A stretch of 64,000 nucleotides of DNA from NCBI GenBank assembly GCA_933207985.1, contig OW240912.1:228416861-228480860 (forward strand), given 5' to 3'. The DNA is from Pelobates cultripes. Its lineage: Eukaryota > Chordata > Amphibia > Anura > Pelobatidae. Below are positions 46,863-57,592 of the stretch, piece after piece (positions within the stretch are counted from its first letter, which is position 1; each line of letters starts with the position of its first letter). Made by a program: the position numbers and the translations under genes. The notes beneath the pieces are model-generated. The model saw nothing but the letters and a program-made list of their open reading frames with translations. It was not told the DNA's origin and did not search any database.

Positions 46863-47810
46863 TGTGGCGAAACCAACCTCGCCACTGTGAACTGGAGAAG
46901 CCTGGTTGCTCGCCTGCTCCCTTTGGACTATGGCCCTCAGGTTAAACCGTTTATTTCCCCTGCAGAAAGGCTTATTTGTGTGATCTGAGTGCCATTCATC
47001 TAATAATGTGCGCTCAGATCCCAGCTATCTGGGGATATGTGAAATGTCTGTGTGTTATGTGTAAAAGGTGACTATGTATTTTAAAGTGTTTTGTGTCTTT
47101 TTGCAACCATGTGCTTAATGGAGTCTTGTGTCTGTCCTGGGAGATAATTGAATTACTCTCCAGGATAGAAGACTCTGAAACTGGTTTGGGCCGGAAAGCC
47201 ATGCTTCATTTAGTCACAAAGGACTTTCCCTTAACTTTTGAACCCCTGGTCTGATTCGTGCCATTTTTTAAATATGTTGTTCCCCTGAATGGATTGATTA
47301 TGAAAATGTATGTTTTATGTTTGTGACATGTATATTTTAGAAGTTATAAATATTGTGTAAAAACTGTATTCCTCTGCCGGTGATAATGAGATTACCCATT
47401 GTGTTCAGTAATCATATCACCTGCAGAGGGGAGGATTTTGTGTGGGAGTGTCTGGGTGTATTGTACGGATTGATTTGTTGTTTTGTAACGCCCTGTGGGC
47501 TGTACTATGTTTGTGGATTGGGAATAAAAGAGACTGTATGTGACAGTACAGAGAGATTCTGCTTGACCCTCAAACCGATGTGTCGTCTCGTTTTTGGGGG
47601 GGAATTGGATTGTATGCTGACTGCCAGGAGTGTAAGCGGATTGTATGCTTTTCCTGTTCGGCTGATTCCAGTGTTCGTGTGTTTCCAGTTCGGGAGTTGG
47701 TGAATTCGTACAGTTTGCAGTTCGGTGCTTGCAGTAGCTGCTGGTCTATGGGAAAGGGGATTATCGCCTAAACGGTTTTTATCCTCTTGTGAGAGAAACG
47801 GTCCATTACA
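46863..47810. mobile_element. Solo LTR, 948 bp, with 5-bp duplication
   Basis: Begins TGTGGCGAAACC and ends TCCATTACA (TG...CA). TAGAC is duplicated at 46858-46862 and 47811-47815. AATAAA at 47523-47528 is a likely poly(A) signal, giving plus orientation. The internal region is absent, so it arose by recombination between two LTRs. A 5-bp duplication fits Gypsy or ERV-type elements; the family is not decided. Confidence 0.88.
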
Positions 47811-48017
47811 TAGACCAGTGAGCTTAACTTCTGTGACTGGGAAAATATTTGAAGGGCTATTAACGGATAATATTCAGGAATTCATTGGTAAGAACTTTGT
47901 TATTGGCAATACTCAACATGGTTTTATGAAACATAGGTCATGTCAAACTAGCCGAATTGCATTCTACGAAGAAGGAAGTAGAAGAATAGATCAGGGTGTT
48001 GCAGTGGATGTGATCTA

Positions 48018-48635
48018 CCGTATATACTCGTGTATAAGTCGATCTCATGTATAAGTCGAGTCCAGTTTTGTGACCAACAATTGTGAAATATGCTATGCCT
48101 CGTGGATAAGTCGAGGGTAAAACTTGGGGCTATGAAATTCTGTGATTTTTATAATTATATACACACACACACACTCATACAAACACACACTCTGCATTAT
48201 ATACACACACTGTGTATATAATGCAGAGTGTGTGTTTGTGTAGTGTGTGTGAACTAGGTGGGGGGAGGGCATTTTTATTATTTAAATTTTTATTTTATTT
48301 TAATATTTTTTTATTATTTTAATTTTTTTGTCACCCCTCCCTGCTTGTTAACTGGTCAGGGAGGGGGGCTACTGGCATGGGCTGTGAAGGGGGGGGCGGC
48401 AGGAAGCATTTACTTACCTTTCCTGCAGCTCCTGTCAGCTCCCTTCTCCTCCGTTCCGGTCAGCTCCACTGTAAGTCTTGCGGTCTGGTTGCAGCGCGGA
48501 TCATTGCCATGGCTCTGACGGCCGCGGCTCTCTAAGTTGCCATAATACAGACAGTGACTCGAGTATAAGTCGAGTGGGGGTTTTTAGGCACAAAAAATGT
48601 GCTGAAAAACTAGACTTATACTCGAGTATATACTG
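48018..48635. mobile_element. TA-flanked MITE, complete copy (CCGTATATACTC family)
   Basis: Inverted ends CCGTATATACTCGTGTATAA and TTATACTCGAGTATATACTG, with TA at 48016-48017 and 48636-48637. Excising it with one TA restores the LINE reading ATCTACTTGGATTTT. The interior has CA-rich repeats, T-rich sequence and the AGCTCC/CAGCTCC GC block shared with 44043-44868. A TA duplication suggests the Tc1/mariner superfamily. Confidence 0.88.
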
Positions 48636-50067
48636 TACTTGGATTTTGCCTTTTAGTCTTCAAACTAAAAGAAATTGGTGTAGATGATTATTCTTGTTCT
48701 TGGGTAGAACACTGGCTTAAGGATAGAGTACAATGAGTTGTCATTAATGGTAAATTTTCAGGCTGGACAAAAATGGTAAGTGGTGTCCCTCAGGGTTCTG
48801 TTTTGGGACCGCTTCTATTTAACATTTATAAATGATCTTGAAATAGGCATTGAAAGCCATGTTTCAGTGTGTACAGATGACACAAAACTGTAAAGTAATA
48901 AAATGAGAGCAGGATATTGCTTTGCTGCTGATGAATTTGGATAGATTGGGGGGACTGGGCACTAAAAATGGCAGGTGAGATTTAATGTAGAGAAATGCAA
49001 AGTTATTCACTGAGGGGTCAAGAATGCACAAGTAACTTACACCCTAAATAGTAGTGAATTAGGGATAACCACACACAAGAAGGATTTGGGAATTGTTATA
49101 GACAACAAACTTGGCAGCAATATGCAATGTCGATCTGCAGTTGCTAAGGCCAAAAATGTTTTGACATGTTTAAATAGGGAAATAAATTCTCGGGATGAAA
49201 ATATAATTTTGCCTCTTTATAATTCGGCCACACCTTGAATATGCTGTGCAATTTTGGGCACATGTTCTAAAGAAGGATATCATGGCACTAGAAAATGTGC
49301 AGAGACAAGCTACAAAATTGATAAAAGGAATGGAGCATTTTAGTTACGAAGAAATGTAAGAAAATATAAATTTCTTTAGTTTGGAAAAATGGCGCCTCAG
49401 AGAGGATATGATAACATTATACAAATATATTCGGGGCCAGTACAAACCATTATCTGGAAATCTATTCATAAACAAGGCTATACATAGGACACGAGGTCAT
49501 ACATTTGGGTTGGAATAAAGGAGATTTCACCTAAGACTAAAATAAGGCTTTTTTTACAGTAAGAGCAATAAAGATATGGAATTCTCTGCCTGAAGAGGTG
49601 GCTTTATCAGAGTCCATACAGATGTTTAAACTGCAATTGGATAAATACTTGCAAAAACATAACATACAGGGATATAATTTCTAATTAGTGGGGTAATAGC
49701 TGCTTGATCCAAGGAGACATCTTACTGCCATTTTGGAGTCAAGTAGGAATTGTTTGAATAATTGGAAGCGCTTTAGACTAGGTTTTTTGCCTTCTTTTGG
49801 ATCAACAGTAAAAACTTATGTGAGGAAGGCTGAACTTGATGGACGCAAGTCTCTTTTCCCAAAAATCTTGAGGTGTAGCGCTATATTTACAAGTATAAGG
49901 TAGTAATAGGAAACTTGATGTACAATAGTAATACCTTGAATATTCTTTAAGTCTTTATATTCACACTAGGGTATAAATTCTACAAGACATAAACAGACAA
50001 ACCAAACATAGTGCAGACTGCGTAATATAGTCCATTATAAAATATTAGGAAGGGAAAATTTCCCACT

Positions 50068-50262
50068 GATTAAATTACATTCTGAAACTTTCCACCTATC
50101 TTGTCTTTTATTTCTACTTATGACATGAATATATTTTTTTTTATTTGTTTTTAAAGGTGGTAACCTTTTTTAATAAAAATAAAATTAAAATAAATATATA
50201 TTCATGTCATAAGTAGAAATAAAAGAAAAGATAGGTGGAAAGTTTCAGAATGTAATTTAATC
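50068..50262. repeat. Inner palindrome
   Basis: Arms of about 65 bp (50068-50132, 50198-50262), e.g. GGTGGAAAGTTTCAGAATG facing CATTCTGAAACTTTCCACC. Confidence 0.9.
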
Positions 50263-50627
50263 AGTATTAGCCTTATTGTACAATTATAAGGCTTATTTAC
50301 ATTTGAAAACGAATGCTTATTAATCTTATACATGTGTTAAATCCATCTATACTTGTATCTTTCTTTAAAAATCGCCGATCCGGAAACCCTGGGGAAATAA
50401 ATGGTGAACTGCACGGTGGAACGCAAGGAAGTGATGTATCGGCGAAACCGGAAATGACGCGATGGAGCAAAAACCCCGGAAATAAACAGCAGAAATGGCT
50501 TGAAACGCAGGGCGTCACCGTTTCTATGGTGATTGCCCGCGAAAATACAAGCCTGGACACCAATTATTTCACCCCTTAGAGGGGTACATATAGCAGGGAT
50601 GATCCATTAGAGGTCTGAATCACCATA

Positions 50628-50666
50628 TCCAGCTGAGGAAGCCTGCAAGGCGAAACGCGTACTGGA
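50628..50666 (+). ncRNA. Hammerhead ribozyme-like motif, core preserved
   Basis: Stem I TCCAG (50628-50632) pairs with CTGGA (50662-50666). The core CTGAGGA (50633-50639) fits CUGANGA exactly. After one extra A comes stem II GCCT-GCA-AGGC (50641-50651), then GAAA (50652-50655), a minimal stem III ACGCGT (50655-50660) and A50661 as the cleavage-site base (GUA triplet). This is a type I hammerhead layout with very short stem III, the form reported for Penelope-like elements, where cleavage may need two copies pairing. The extra A next to stem II departs from the usual consensus and may weaken it. Confidence 0.6.
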
Positions 50667-51472
50667 GAGACTGAGACTATTGGAATTTTGGATTTTATGC
50701 CAATTTGATATTGTTTTTTTTTTTATATATTATATAAAATTTTATACATTTATTGTTACAATAAAATTACTACTCTTTTACATTATATATTGGCATTTCC
50801 CCTGCTATTTTTTCAAAGAAGGTGTGTGGTCCTTAACTACACAGGTGTGTGGATTAGAGCCGATCTGGATGGCTCTAATTTTGTGAGTATTATATTTTAT
50901 ATTTATCTCACATTAAAGAATTACGGTACTGCACCATATACGTTTTCTACTTTCATAGGAAATCAAGGATACCTATACACAAGAAGGGTGAGGGTCGCCT
51001 TTACGGACCCCAAGAGCGCTGATATTGAGCTATTCCATATTAGCTCCTAAAATTGTGAGTGGGAAATGTTCCCTTCCTAATATTTTATAACGGACTATAT
51101 TACGCAGTCTGCACTATGTTTGGTTTGTCTGTTTTTTATGTCTTGTAGAATTTATACCCTAGTGTGAATATAAAGACTTAAAGAATATTCAAGGTATTAC
51201 TATTGTACATCCAAGTTTCCTATTACTACCTTTTACCTGTAAATTTAGCGCTACACCTCAAGATTTTTGGGTTTCTATTTTTGTAAGATAAGAACTAGGT
51301 GTGATAGCAGCTTTATTGGTTATCTAGAACATAGTTCACTGGCTGGGAAATTTTTAGCGCTGGTACCACCCCTTTCTTTTTCCTCTGCAAGTCTCTTTTC
51401 AGCTATGTAAATATGTAAGAGGGAACCCTTACACCTACAGTCATCAGCCATATTGTGCATCATACTCTATGC

Positions 51473-51609
51473 CAGGGCTAGGCAACACAGGGCACTCCGG
51501 ATGTTGATGACTACATCACCCCTAATGCATTGCCAAGCCAACATTATGGCTGTAAGAGTATTATGGAGAGGTAGTCCACATCCATGGTGCCAAAGGTGGC
51601 CTAGCCCTA
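51473..51609. mobile_element. hAT MITE with perfect 8-bp duplication
   Basis: 137 bp, ends CAGGGCTAGGCAAC and GTGGCCTAGCCCTA. Flanks 51465-51472 and 51610-51617 are both CTCTATGC. Confidence 0.88.
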
Positions 51610-51617
51610 CTCTATGC

Positions 51618-52669
51618 AACGAGCATAGGTGTCATGGCACAAAGTGTCCTTTTAAAAAAAGATCGATTAAGAGAGCAAATAGTAGAAATGAGGGATGTGT
51701 CCACAAATTGATATTCAAGTAGTTATACATGTAAAACTACATTGTGTAGAGAAAATGCCTAGCATATGTAGAGATTAAAATTTATATTTAACCTCCTCAC
51801 CTGTAAGATGGATGCAGCAATGTATTTAGAGGCTGCACACATTGCTTTCCCCTGGTGAAGCACAACTTGTGTCAAGTAGGTCGCTTATAGGTGGGAGGTA
51901 TTATGCACACCTTCCAGCGGCACTATTTTTTCGTTTTATGGTTGGGCAGCTAGGTAAAAATTGTGGAAAATGTGAACTGAACATTCATTCAAAGGTAGCA
52001 ACAGGCAATTTCTTCATCACAGGTTGCTCAATGCAATGTGTGATCGATAGGTAAAAGAATAAGATTAAAAATATCTTTTAAATACATGCAAATATAAAAA
52101 CACTCAGGAATTGCGTGCAAAATTGCTTGCATTTTTTTTGTTTGCTATATGCTATTCATGTAAAGAAGTTTGACAGGATCATTTTTAAAACAAATGATAT
52201 CCATTGTCTGAAGAAATGGAATGTGAAAAGAAATTGTTTTACTGTGCAAAGAACACAAATAAAACAGTAGATGCAAAGACTAGAATTAAAAATCTCAGAT
52301 GAGAAAGATGGACAGAAAAGAAGGAAGTGAGCTAACAACCAAGTTGCCTCCATGTGAAAATGACTCAGCTGATAAAACCAAACTGCATGTGTTTCTGGCT
52401 GCCACGTTCACATAAATAACAGGACACAGACACACCTTGGAACTAAGATACTATAATTAATCACTGGTAAAGGAGAGACAAGATATGGGAAAAAGAACTG
52501 TCCAAAACACTTGGCAGTAATTAACAGTTTTAAAACACTGAGAAATATATCAGAGACAAAAAACTTAATTTCCATTCACTACAAAACAAATGTGACAGAA
52601 ATATCCAGACGTAGCATGCATTTAGAAAATTAAAAAGTAATATTGCAATTAGGGGGAGATAAAGATTAT
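51618..52669. other. No gene or recognised repeat
   Basis: AT-rich intronic DNA. Nothing supported. Confidence 0.5.
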
Positions 52670-54774
52670 TTAACCCCTTAAGGACTGGACTGTTTTTGCG
52701 ATGTTGTACATTTGCGACCAGGAATATTTTTACACTTTTGTGGTGTTTGTGTTTGGCTGTAATTTTCCGCTTTCTCATTTACTGTTCCCATACAAATTAT
52801 ATATTGTTCTTTTCAGGACAAAATGGGCTTTCTTTACATACCATTATTTATATAATCTCATGTATTTTAATTTTAAAAAAATACAAAAATCTGATGAAAA
52901 ATTGAAAAAAATACATGTTTTTTGACTTTTACTTGAAAAATCTTTTACTCATCTACAAAAGTGAATGAAAAAAACTGCTAAATAGATTCAAAATTTTGTC
53001 CTGAGTTTAAAAATACCTATGTTTACGTGCTTTTTTGCTTTTTTTTGCATGTTATAGGGCTATAGGTACAAGTAGGATATTGCGGTTTAAAAACATACAT
53101 TTTTAAAATTTATCAATAGTGACATTGTAACACTATTATCTGTCATAAATCTCTGAATAACACCCCACATGTACATATTTTTTTTAAAGTAGACAACCCA
53201 GGGTATTAAATATGGGGTATGTCCAGTCTTTTTTAGTAGCCACTTAGTCGAAAACATCGGGCCGCCAGCAAGCATCATATTTGTATGTGTGTGAAAAAGT
53301 AAAAAACTAAATTGAATGCTAATTTTGGCCAGTGTTTGTGACTAAGTGGCTACTAAAAAAGACTGGACATACCCCATTTGCAAAACCTTGGGTTGTCTTC
53401 TTTTGCAAATGGTATGCCATCATGGGGGTAATTCTCATTCCTGGGCTACCATACGCTCTCAAAGGCAACGTAACTAACCTGGCCATTTTCAATGTAAAAA
53501 TATTTGACCCATATATTTGACCTTGTAACGTTCAAAAATGCTATAAAATCCCAGCATGGGGGGTAAATGTTTTACTCGGAGACATCGCTGAACACAAATA
53601 TTAGTAAAACTGGAAAACGTATCACAACAATTATATCATCAGTAAAAGTGCTGTTTGTGAAAATGCAAAAAAGTAACTTTCAAATATCATCGCTGTGATA
53701 TGTTTTACTGTTGTGAATCACTAATATTTGTGTTCAGCTAAGTCTCCGAGTAAAACAGTACCCCTATGTACAGGTTTAGGTGTCGTAGAACGTACATAGG
53801 TAAAATACAAAAGTTAGCTAATTAAATTCTCTGGAATTTCGCCTGGGTTGGCAGGCAGGTCCTCAAATTGCAATCAATAAAATTACTGAATTATAAAATA
53901 TTATAAATACGCGATGAGAATTTAAATATATATGCATATTTATATATTTGAAGTCTACGTGTATATTTATATAATTATTTATGTAATTTTGTATATGGAC
54001 ATATGTATATTTCGTATTATTTTTATTTATTTTTATATACATAGATATATATACAAATTCATTCTAAGTGTATTTGGATATAAATATATATATATATTAA
54101 TTTTAAAATACAGTTAGAATAAAATTTCATATAGCTATATAATTTTTTTAAATTTTTTTATTATTATTTTTAAAAAATTATTTAATTTAAATTACTTATT
54201 ATTTATATTTTATAATAATATATATATACAATATATATAGTTATTATATATATTATATATATACGTGTGTAATTTAATTATAAGTGTATTTTTATTTTAA
54301 TATAAGTACATATTAATATAAAAATACACTTAGTATGGTATTATATATATGATATATAGACATATATTATATAGATATAATATATGTCTATATATCATAT
54401 TTATACATATATAATTATTAATTTTTTTTTTATTACCATTAACTTTATTTTTTTTTAATGATTTTACACATGCAGGGAGACTGCCTGTCAGCACAGACAG
54501 TCCCCCTGCAGGCAGCACTATGGACACCTATTGTGACCATGTGATCGCTGTGTTAAGCGATCACATGGCCACAGGGGTCCTAATCTGCCGTGGGGAGACT
54601 GTCTGGGCTGCAGGCAGTCTCCCCATAACCGGAGGAACACTGATCGCCGCCGGGGGAACGACGGCGATCAGGTAAGTAGCCCCAGACCGTTTGGACGGTT
54701 CAGGACCGTCATCGGTCCTCAAGGCAAAAATGCCGATGACGGTCCTGAACCGTCCTCGGTCCTTAAGGGGTTAA
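52670..54774. mobile_element. 2.1-kb TTAACCCCTTAAGG element, complete
   Basis: Inverted ends TTAACCCCTTAAGGAC and GTCCTTAAGGGGTTAA. It encodes no transposase. The interior is built from consecutive inverted repeats: hairpin 1 around 53150-53450 (AGTCTTTTTTAGTAGCCACT facing AGTGGCTACTAAAAAAGACT) and hairpin 2 at 53570-53756 (TTTACTCGGAGAC facing GTCTCCGAGTAAA). An AT-rich block with TA repeats follows (53890-54420), then a GC-rich right part with its own hairpin (GTGATCGCTGTGTTAAGCGATCAC). Short frames reading KWLLKKTGHTP on both strands come from hairpin 1, not from a gene. Confidence 0.88.
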
Positions 54775-55130
54775 ATTTGAATTTTTGAAAAACAAAACAA
54801 TGCTTTTAAATGAAAAATCTATCTAAATATAGTTTTCTATTTAGGGTAAATAATAGAGTCCAAAGGTTCTTTAGCATGAAATATGGATTAGCTAAGTAAC
54901 ATGAAGCTGTGTATTCAGCCAGTATTTACATTATTGGTAAATTAATTGCATTAATCCATATTAGTTGAACTTGTCTGCAGAGGAACACACAGCAAAAATG
55001 TTTTTAAATAGACATTCAAAATTCATTTAAAAACACACACACACAAAAAAAAAAAATTAAAAAAAATAAATAAAAAAAGTATTCCTATTGTTATTCTGCA
55101 AATCTATGTACACACAATGAACAGCTTACT
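54775..55130. other. Spacer between two sister elements
   Basis: 356 bp of AT-rich DNA with an A-rich run; no feature. Confidence 0.5.
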
Positions 55131-56393
55131 TTAACCCCTTAAGGACGGAGCCAAATGTACACATTGTGAACGAAACAGAATGTAAACAAAACCTGGCATT
55201 TGCGCTACATGTCTATCCAACCCGTAATTCAACTCTTTCATATTAAATGCACCCACCCTTATTATATATATCATTTTATTCAGAGGAAACAGGGCTTTCA
55301 TTTAATATCAAATATTTAGCTATGAAACAATTTAATATGAAAAAAATGGGAGAAAATAAGATTATTTTAGTTCTACACGACATTTTAACTGCCAATGTCA
55401 TAATACTGTTTGCTTTTACTGCAATAAAATACACATATTTGTATTAAGCAAAGTCTCACATGTAAACCAGTAACCCTTATGTACAGGTTTTATGGCGTTT
55501 TGGGAAGTTACAGGGTCAAATATAGCACGTTACATTTGAAATTGAAATTCGCCAGATTGGTTACGTTGCCTTTGGGACTTTATAGTAGCCCAATTAAATT
55601 TACACCCATAATGGCATACCATTTGCAATAGTAGACAACCCAAGGTATTGCAAATGGGGTATGTCTAGTCTTTTTTAGTAGCCATTTGGTCACAAACACT
55701 GGCCAAAGTTAGCGTTAGTATTTGTTTGTGTGAAAAATGCAAAAACGCCAATTTTGGCCAGTGTTTGTGACTAAGTGGCTACTAAAAAAGACTGGACATA
55801 CCCCGTTTGCAATACCTTGGGTTGTCTACTATTGCAAATGGTATGCCATCATAGGGGTAATTTTCATTCTTGGGCTACCATAGGGTCTCAAAGGCAACGT
55901 ACCCAATCTGTCAAATTTAATGTGAAAAAAATGAAACACGCCTTATATTTGAAGCTGTAACTTTTGAAAACACCATAAAACCTGTACATGAGGGGTACTG
56001 TTGTACTCGGGAGACTTCGCTGAACACAAATATTTGTGTTTCAAAACAGTAAAAAGTATCGCAGGAATAATATCGTCGGTGTAAATGCTGTTTGTGCGTG
56101 AAAAATGCAAAAAACGTCACTTTTACTGGCGATGATATCGTTGTAATACATTTTACTGTTTTGAAACACTAATATTTGTGTTCAGCGAAGTCCCCCGAGT
56201 AGAACAGTACCCTCCACGTACAGGTTTTTTGGTGTCTTGGAAAGTTATAGGGTTAAATATAGTGCTAGCAAATTAAATTCCCTTTACTTTCGGCATGGGT
56301 TGTCAGGCAGGTCCCGCTAATTGTAATTAAGATACCTAATTATGTAAAAATATTACATAAATATATATATATATGTAGAATTAATATATGTAT

Positions 56394-56394
56394 G

Positions 56395-56438
<44 letters not shown>
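56394..56438. repeat. (TA)n microsatellite
   Basis: Pure TA run in the AT-rich block of the second TTAACCCCTTAAGG element; a matching AT-rich block is in the first copy. Confidence 0.95.
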
Positions 56439-56439
<1 letters not shown>

Positions 56440-56721
56440 CATTCTACGTGTATTTTGATATAAATATATATATATTAATATCACAAAACAGTTAGAACGA
56501 AATAACACATCTATATATTTTTTTTTATTTTTTTATTTTATTTTTTAACGTATTTACATATTTTTTTCACAATAATATATATTTAATCAATATCAGTCTA
56601 CGTGTAATTTGATAATATAATATAATATTATATATATACATATACATACACACATCCAAAATCTGGCACTCTGCCCACAAAGTGTTAATCAATTCTAAAC
56701 ACCAAGGTGCTTCTCCAAACG

Positions 56722-56939
56722 AGTATATAAAATGCAAAAAACGAGAGCACTCACTGGATTTGATACATAAATACTTATATTAAATGAACATACCAATCGA
56801 CGTTTCGACCGTCTCGCGGTCTTTATCAAGATTGATAAAGACCGCGAGACGGTCGAAACGTCGATTGGTATGTTCATTTAATATAAGTATTTATGTATCA
56901 AATCCAGTGAGTGCTCTCGTTTTTTGCATTTTATATATA
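56722..56939. mobile_element. Near-perfect palindrome with ~106-bp arms
   Basis: Arms 56722-56829 and 56832-56939 are separated by 2 bp and are almost identical inverted complements (e.g. CGAAACGTCGATTGGTATG on both strands). The asymmetric flank 56655-56721 probably belongs to the same insertion. Both strands carry the hammerhead-like block. Such a snapback would extrude or be lost readily, so it may be young. Confidence 0.9.
56832..56862 (+). ncRNA. Hammerhead-like motif, degenerate, mirrored on the other strand
   Basis: TTGATAA (core, with C3 and G8 changed), extra A, stem II GACCG-CGAGA-CGGTC (56840-56854), GAAA (56855-56858), then CGTC with a GUC cleavage triplet. Stem II pairs perfectly. 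No stem I partner is present, because the upstream side is the palindrome's other arm. The same motif lies on the minus strand at 56799-56829. Confidence 0.4.
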
Positions 56940-57210
56940 TATGATCTAAGTATATATATTTTAATTTTTTTCCACTTTTAACTTTTTTTTATTTAATTTT
57001 TATTTTCAGCCAGCAGGGGGACCACCTGTCATTACAGGCAGCCCCCTTGCTGGCAATGCAGGAGGCAGCTATCCCGGCCATGTGATTGTGAGGTCCTCGC
57101 AAGGACCTCACTCTCACATGGCTGGGGGGGCTTCCAGGGGGTCGGACGTGCCGCGGGGGGGCTCCCTGGGAGTCCCCCCAACCGCGATCGCCGTGCTTGA
57201 CATGGACGAA

Positions 57211-57592
57211 GTTTTATGTTTTTTTAATATATATTTTGTATAGTCACTTCACTTAAACATTGATGTTTAAACAAATACAAAAATATGTATGTTATAAAAC
57301 ATTATTTTTGTTAATGAAAACAATTTACATTGCTCTCAAAATTTAAGTGATTACATATTTCAATTGGATGTGCAAGTTACAATGATTTCATTATTATCTA
57401 TGTATTTCCAACATTAGATTTCAAATTCAGTTTTGAAATAACTGTTCAACTAATGTGAGGTTATTAATCTAAATATGAAATCATAGAGTTGCAAAAATTA
57501 AAAACATAACCACCAGCAAAAATTTGTCTTCATTTAAAAATAATAACGTAACTAGACTTCATTTAAATCAAATCCACCCTGATAGCAAACAT
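57211..57592. other. No feature
   Basis: AT-rich intronic sequence without recognisable repeat. Confidence 0.5.

Larger units (their letters stand above)
46822..49858 (+). pseudogene. CR1-like LINE reverse transcriptase remnant
   Basis: Encoded the RT and C-terminal region of a non-LTR retrotransposon ORF2. Landmarks: NYRPVSLTSV across the LTR insertion, NTQHGFMKHRSC (47910-47945), [21 protein letters not shown] with a frame shift near 48780-48840, CTDDTKL in place of the usual YADD-type box (about 48870-48890), LGIVIDNKL (49090-49115), and the C-terminal [10 protein letters not shown] and EKWRLREDMI blocks (49300-49420). The catalytic Asp pair is kept but stops and shifts are frequent. The endonuclease is absent. 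Confidence 0.85.
49859..51386 (+). mobile_element. Fold-back retroelement with hammerhead motif and 14-bp duplication
   Basis: The LINE 3' text GCAAGTCTCTTTTC is present at 49845-49858 and again at 51387-51400, defining a 1528-bp insertion with a 14-bp target duplication. Arms of about 215 bp are inverted complements (49863-50085 and 51045-51275; e.g. CAGACTGCGTAATATAGTCC with GGACTATATTACGCAGTCTG). The right side has about 110 bp beyond the arm. The interior holds a second palindrome (50068-50262) and the hammerhead motif at 50628-50666. No protein is recognised. A long, non-TTAA, non-TA duplication argues for RNA-primed insertion; inverted terminal-like arms plus a hammerhead point to a non-autonomous Penelope-like element. 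Confidence 0.75.
46822..51420 (+). mobile_element. CR1-like LINE, 5'-truncated, with three nested insertions
   Basis: LINE sequence occupies 46822-46862, 47816-48017, 48638-49858 and 51401-51420, about 1.5 kb in all. Reading through the insertions gives continuous RT text: FKNGSKSMPGNYR joins PVSLTSVTGKIFE, then AVDVIY joins LDF. The interruptions are a solo LTR, a TA-flanked MITE and a fold-back element, each with its target duplication. The 3' end (GATGGACGCAAGTCTCTTTT then CAGCTATGTAAATATGTAAG) is the typical tail of frog CR1-like LINEs. Confidence 0.88.
55131..57210. mobile_element. TTAACCCCTTAAGG element, second copy, right end lost
   Basis: Starts TTAACCCCTTAAGGACGG and carries the same two hairpins as 52670-54774 (hairpin 1 about 55475-55995; hairpin 2 about 56003-56205), then an AT-rich block and the GC-rich right part (CCATGTGATTGTGAGGTCC near 57079). 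The final inverted terminus is missing; recognisable sequence stops near 57200. A separate palindromic repeat is inserted at about 56655-56940. Confidence 0.82.

Noticed and set aside
53087..53520. Similar short proteins (KWLLKKTGHTP) on both strands
   Set aside because: They are the two arms of one hairpin in a mobile element, not paired genes; the same arms occur at 55620-55860.
56695..56981. Two nearly identical 60-65 codon frames on opposite strands
   Set aside because: Produced by the perfect palindrome at 56722-56939.
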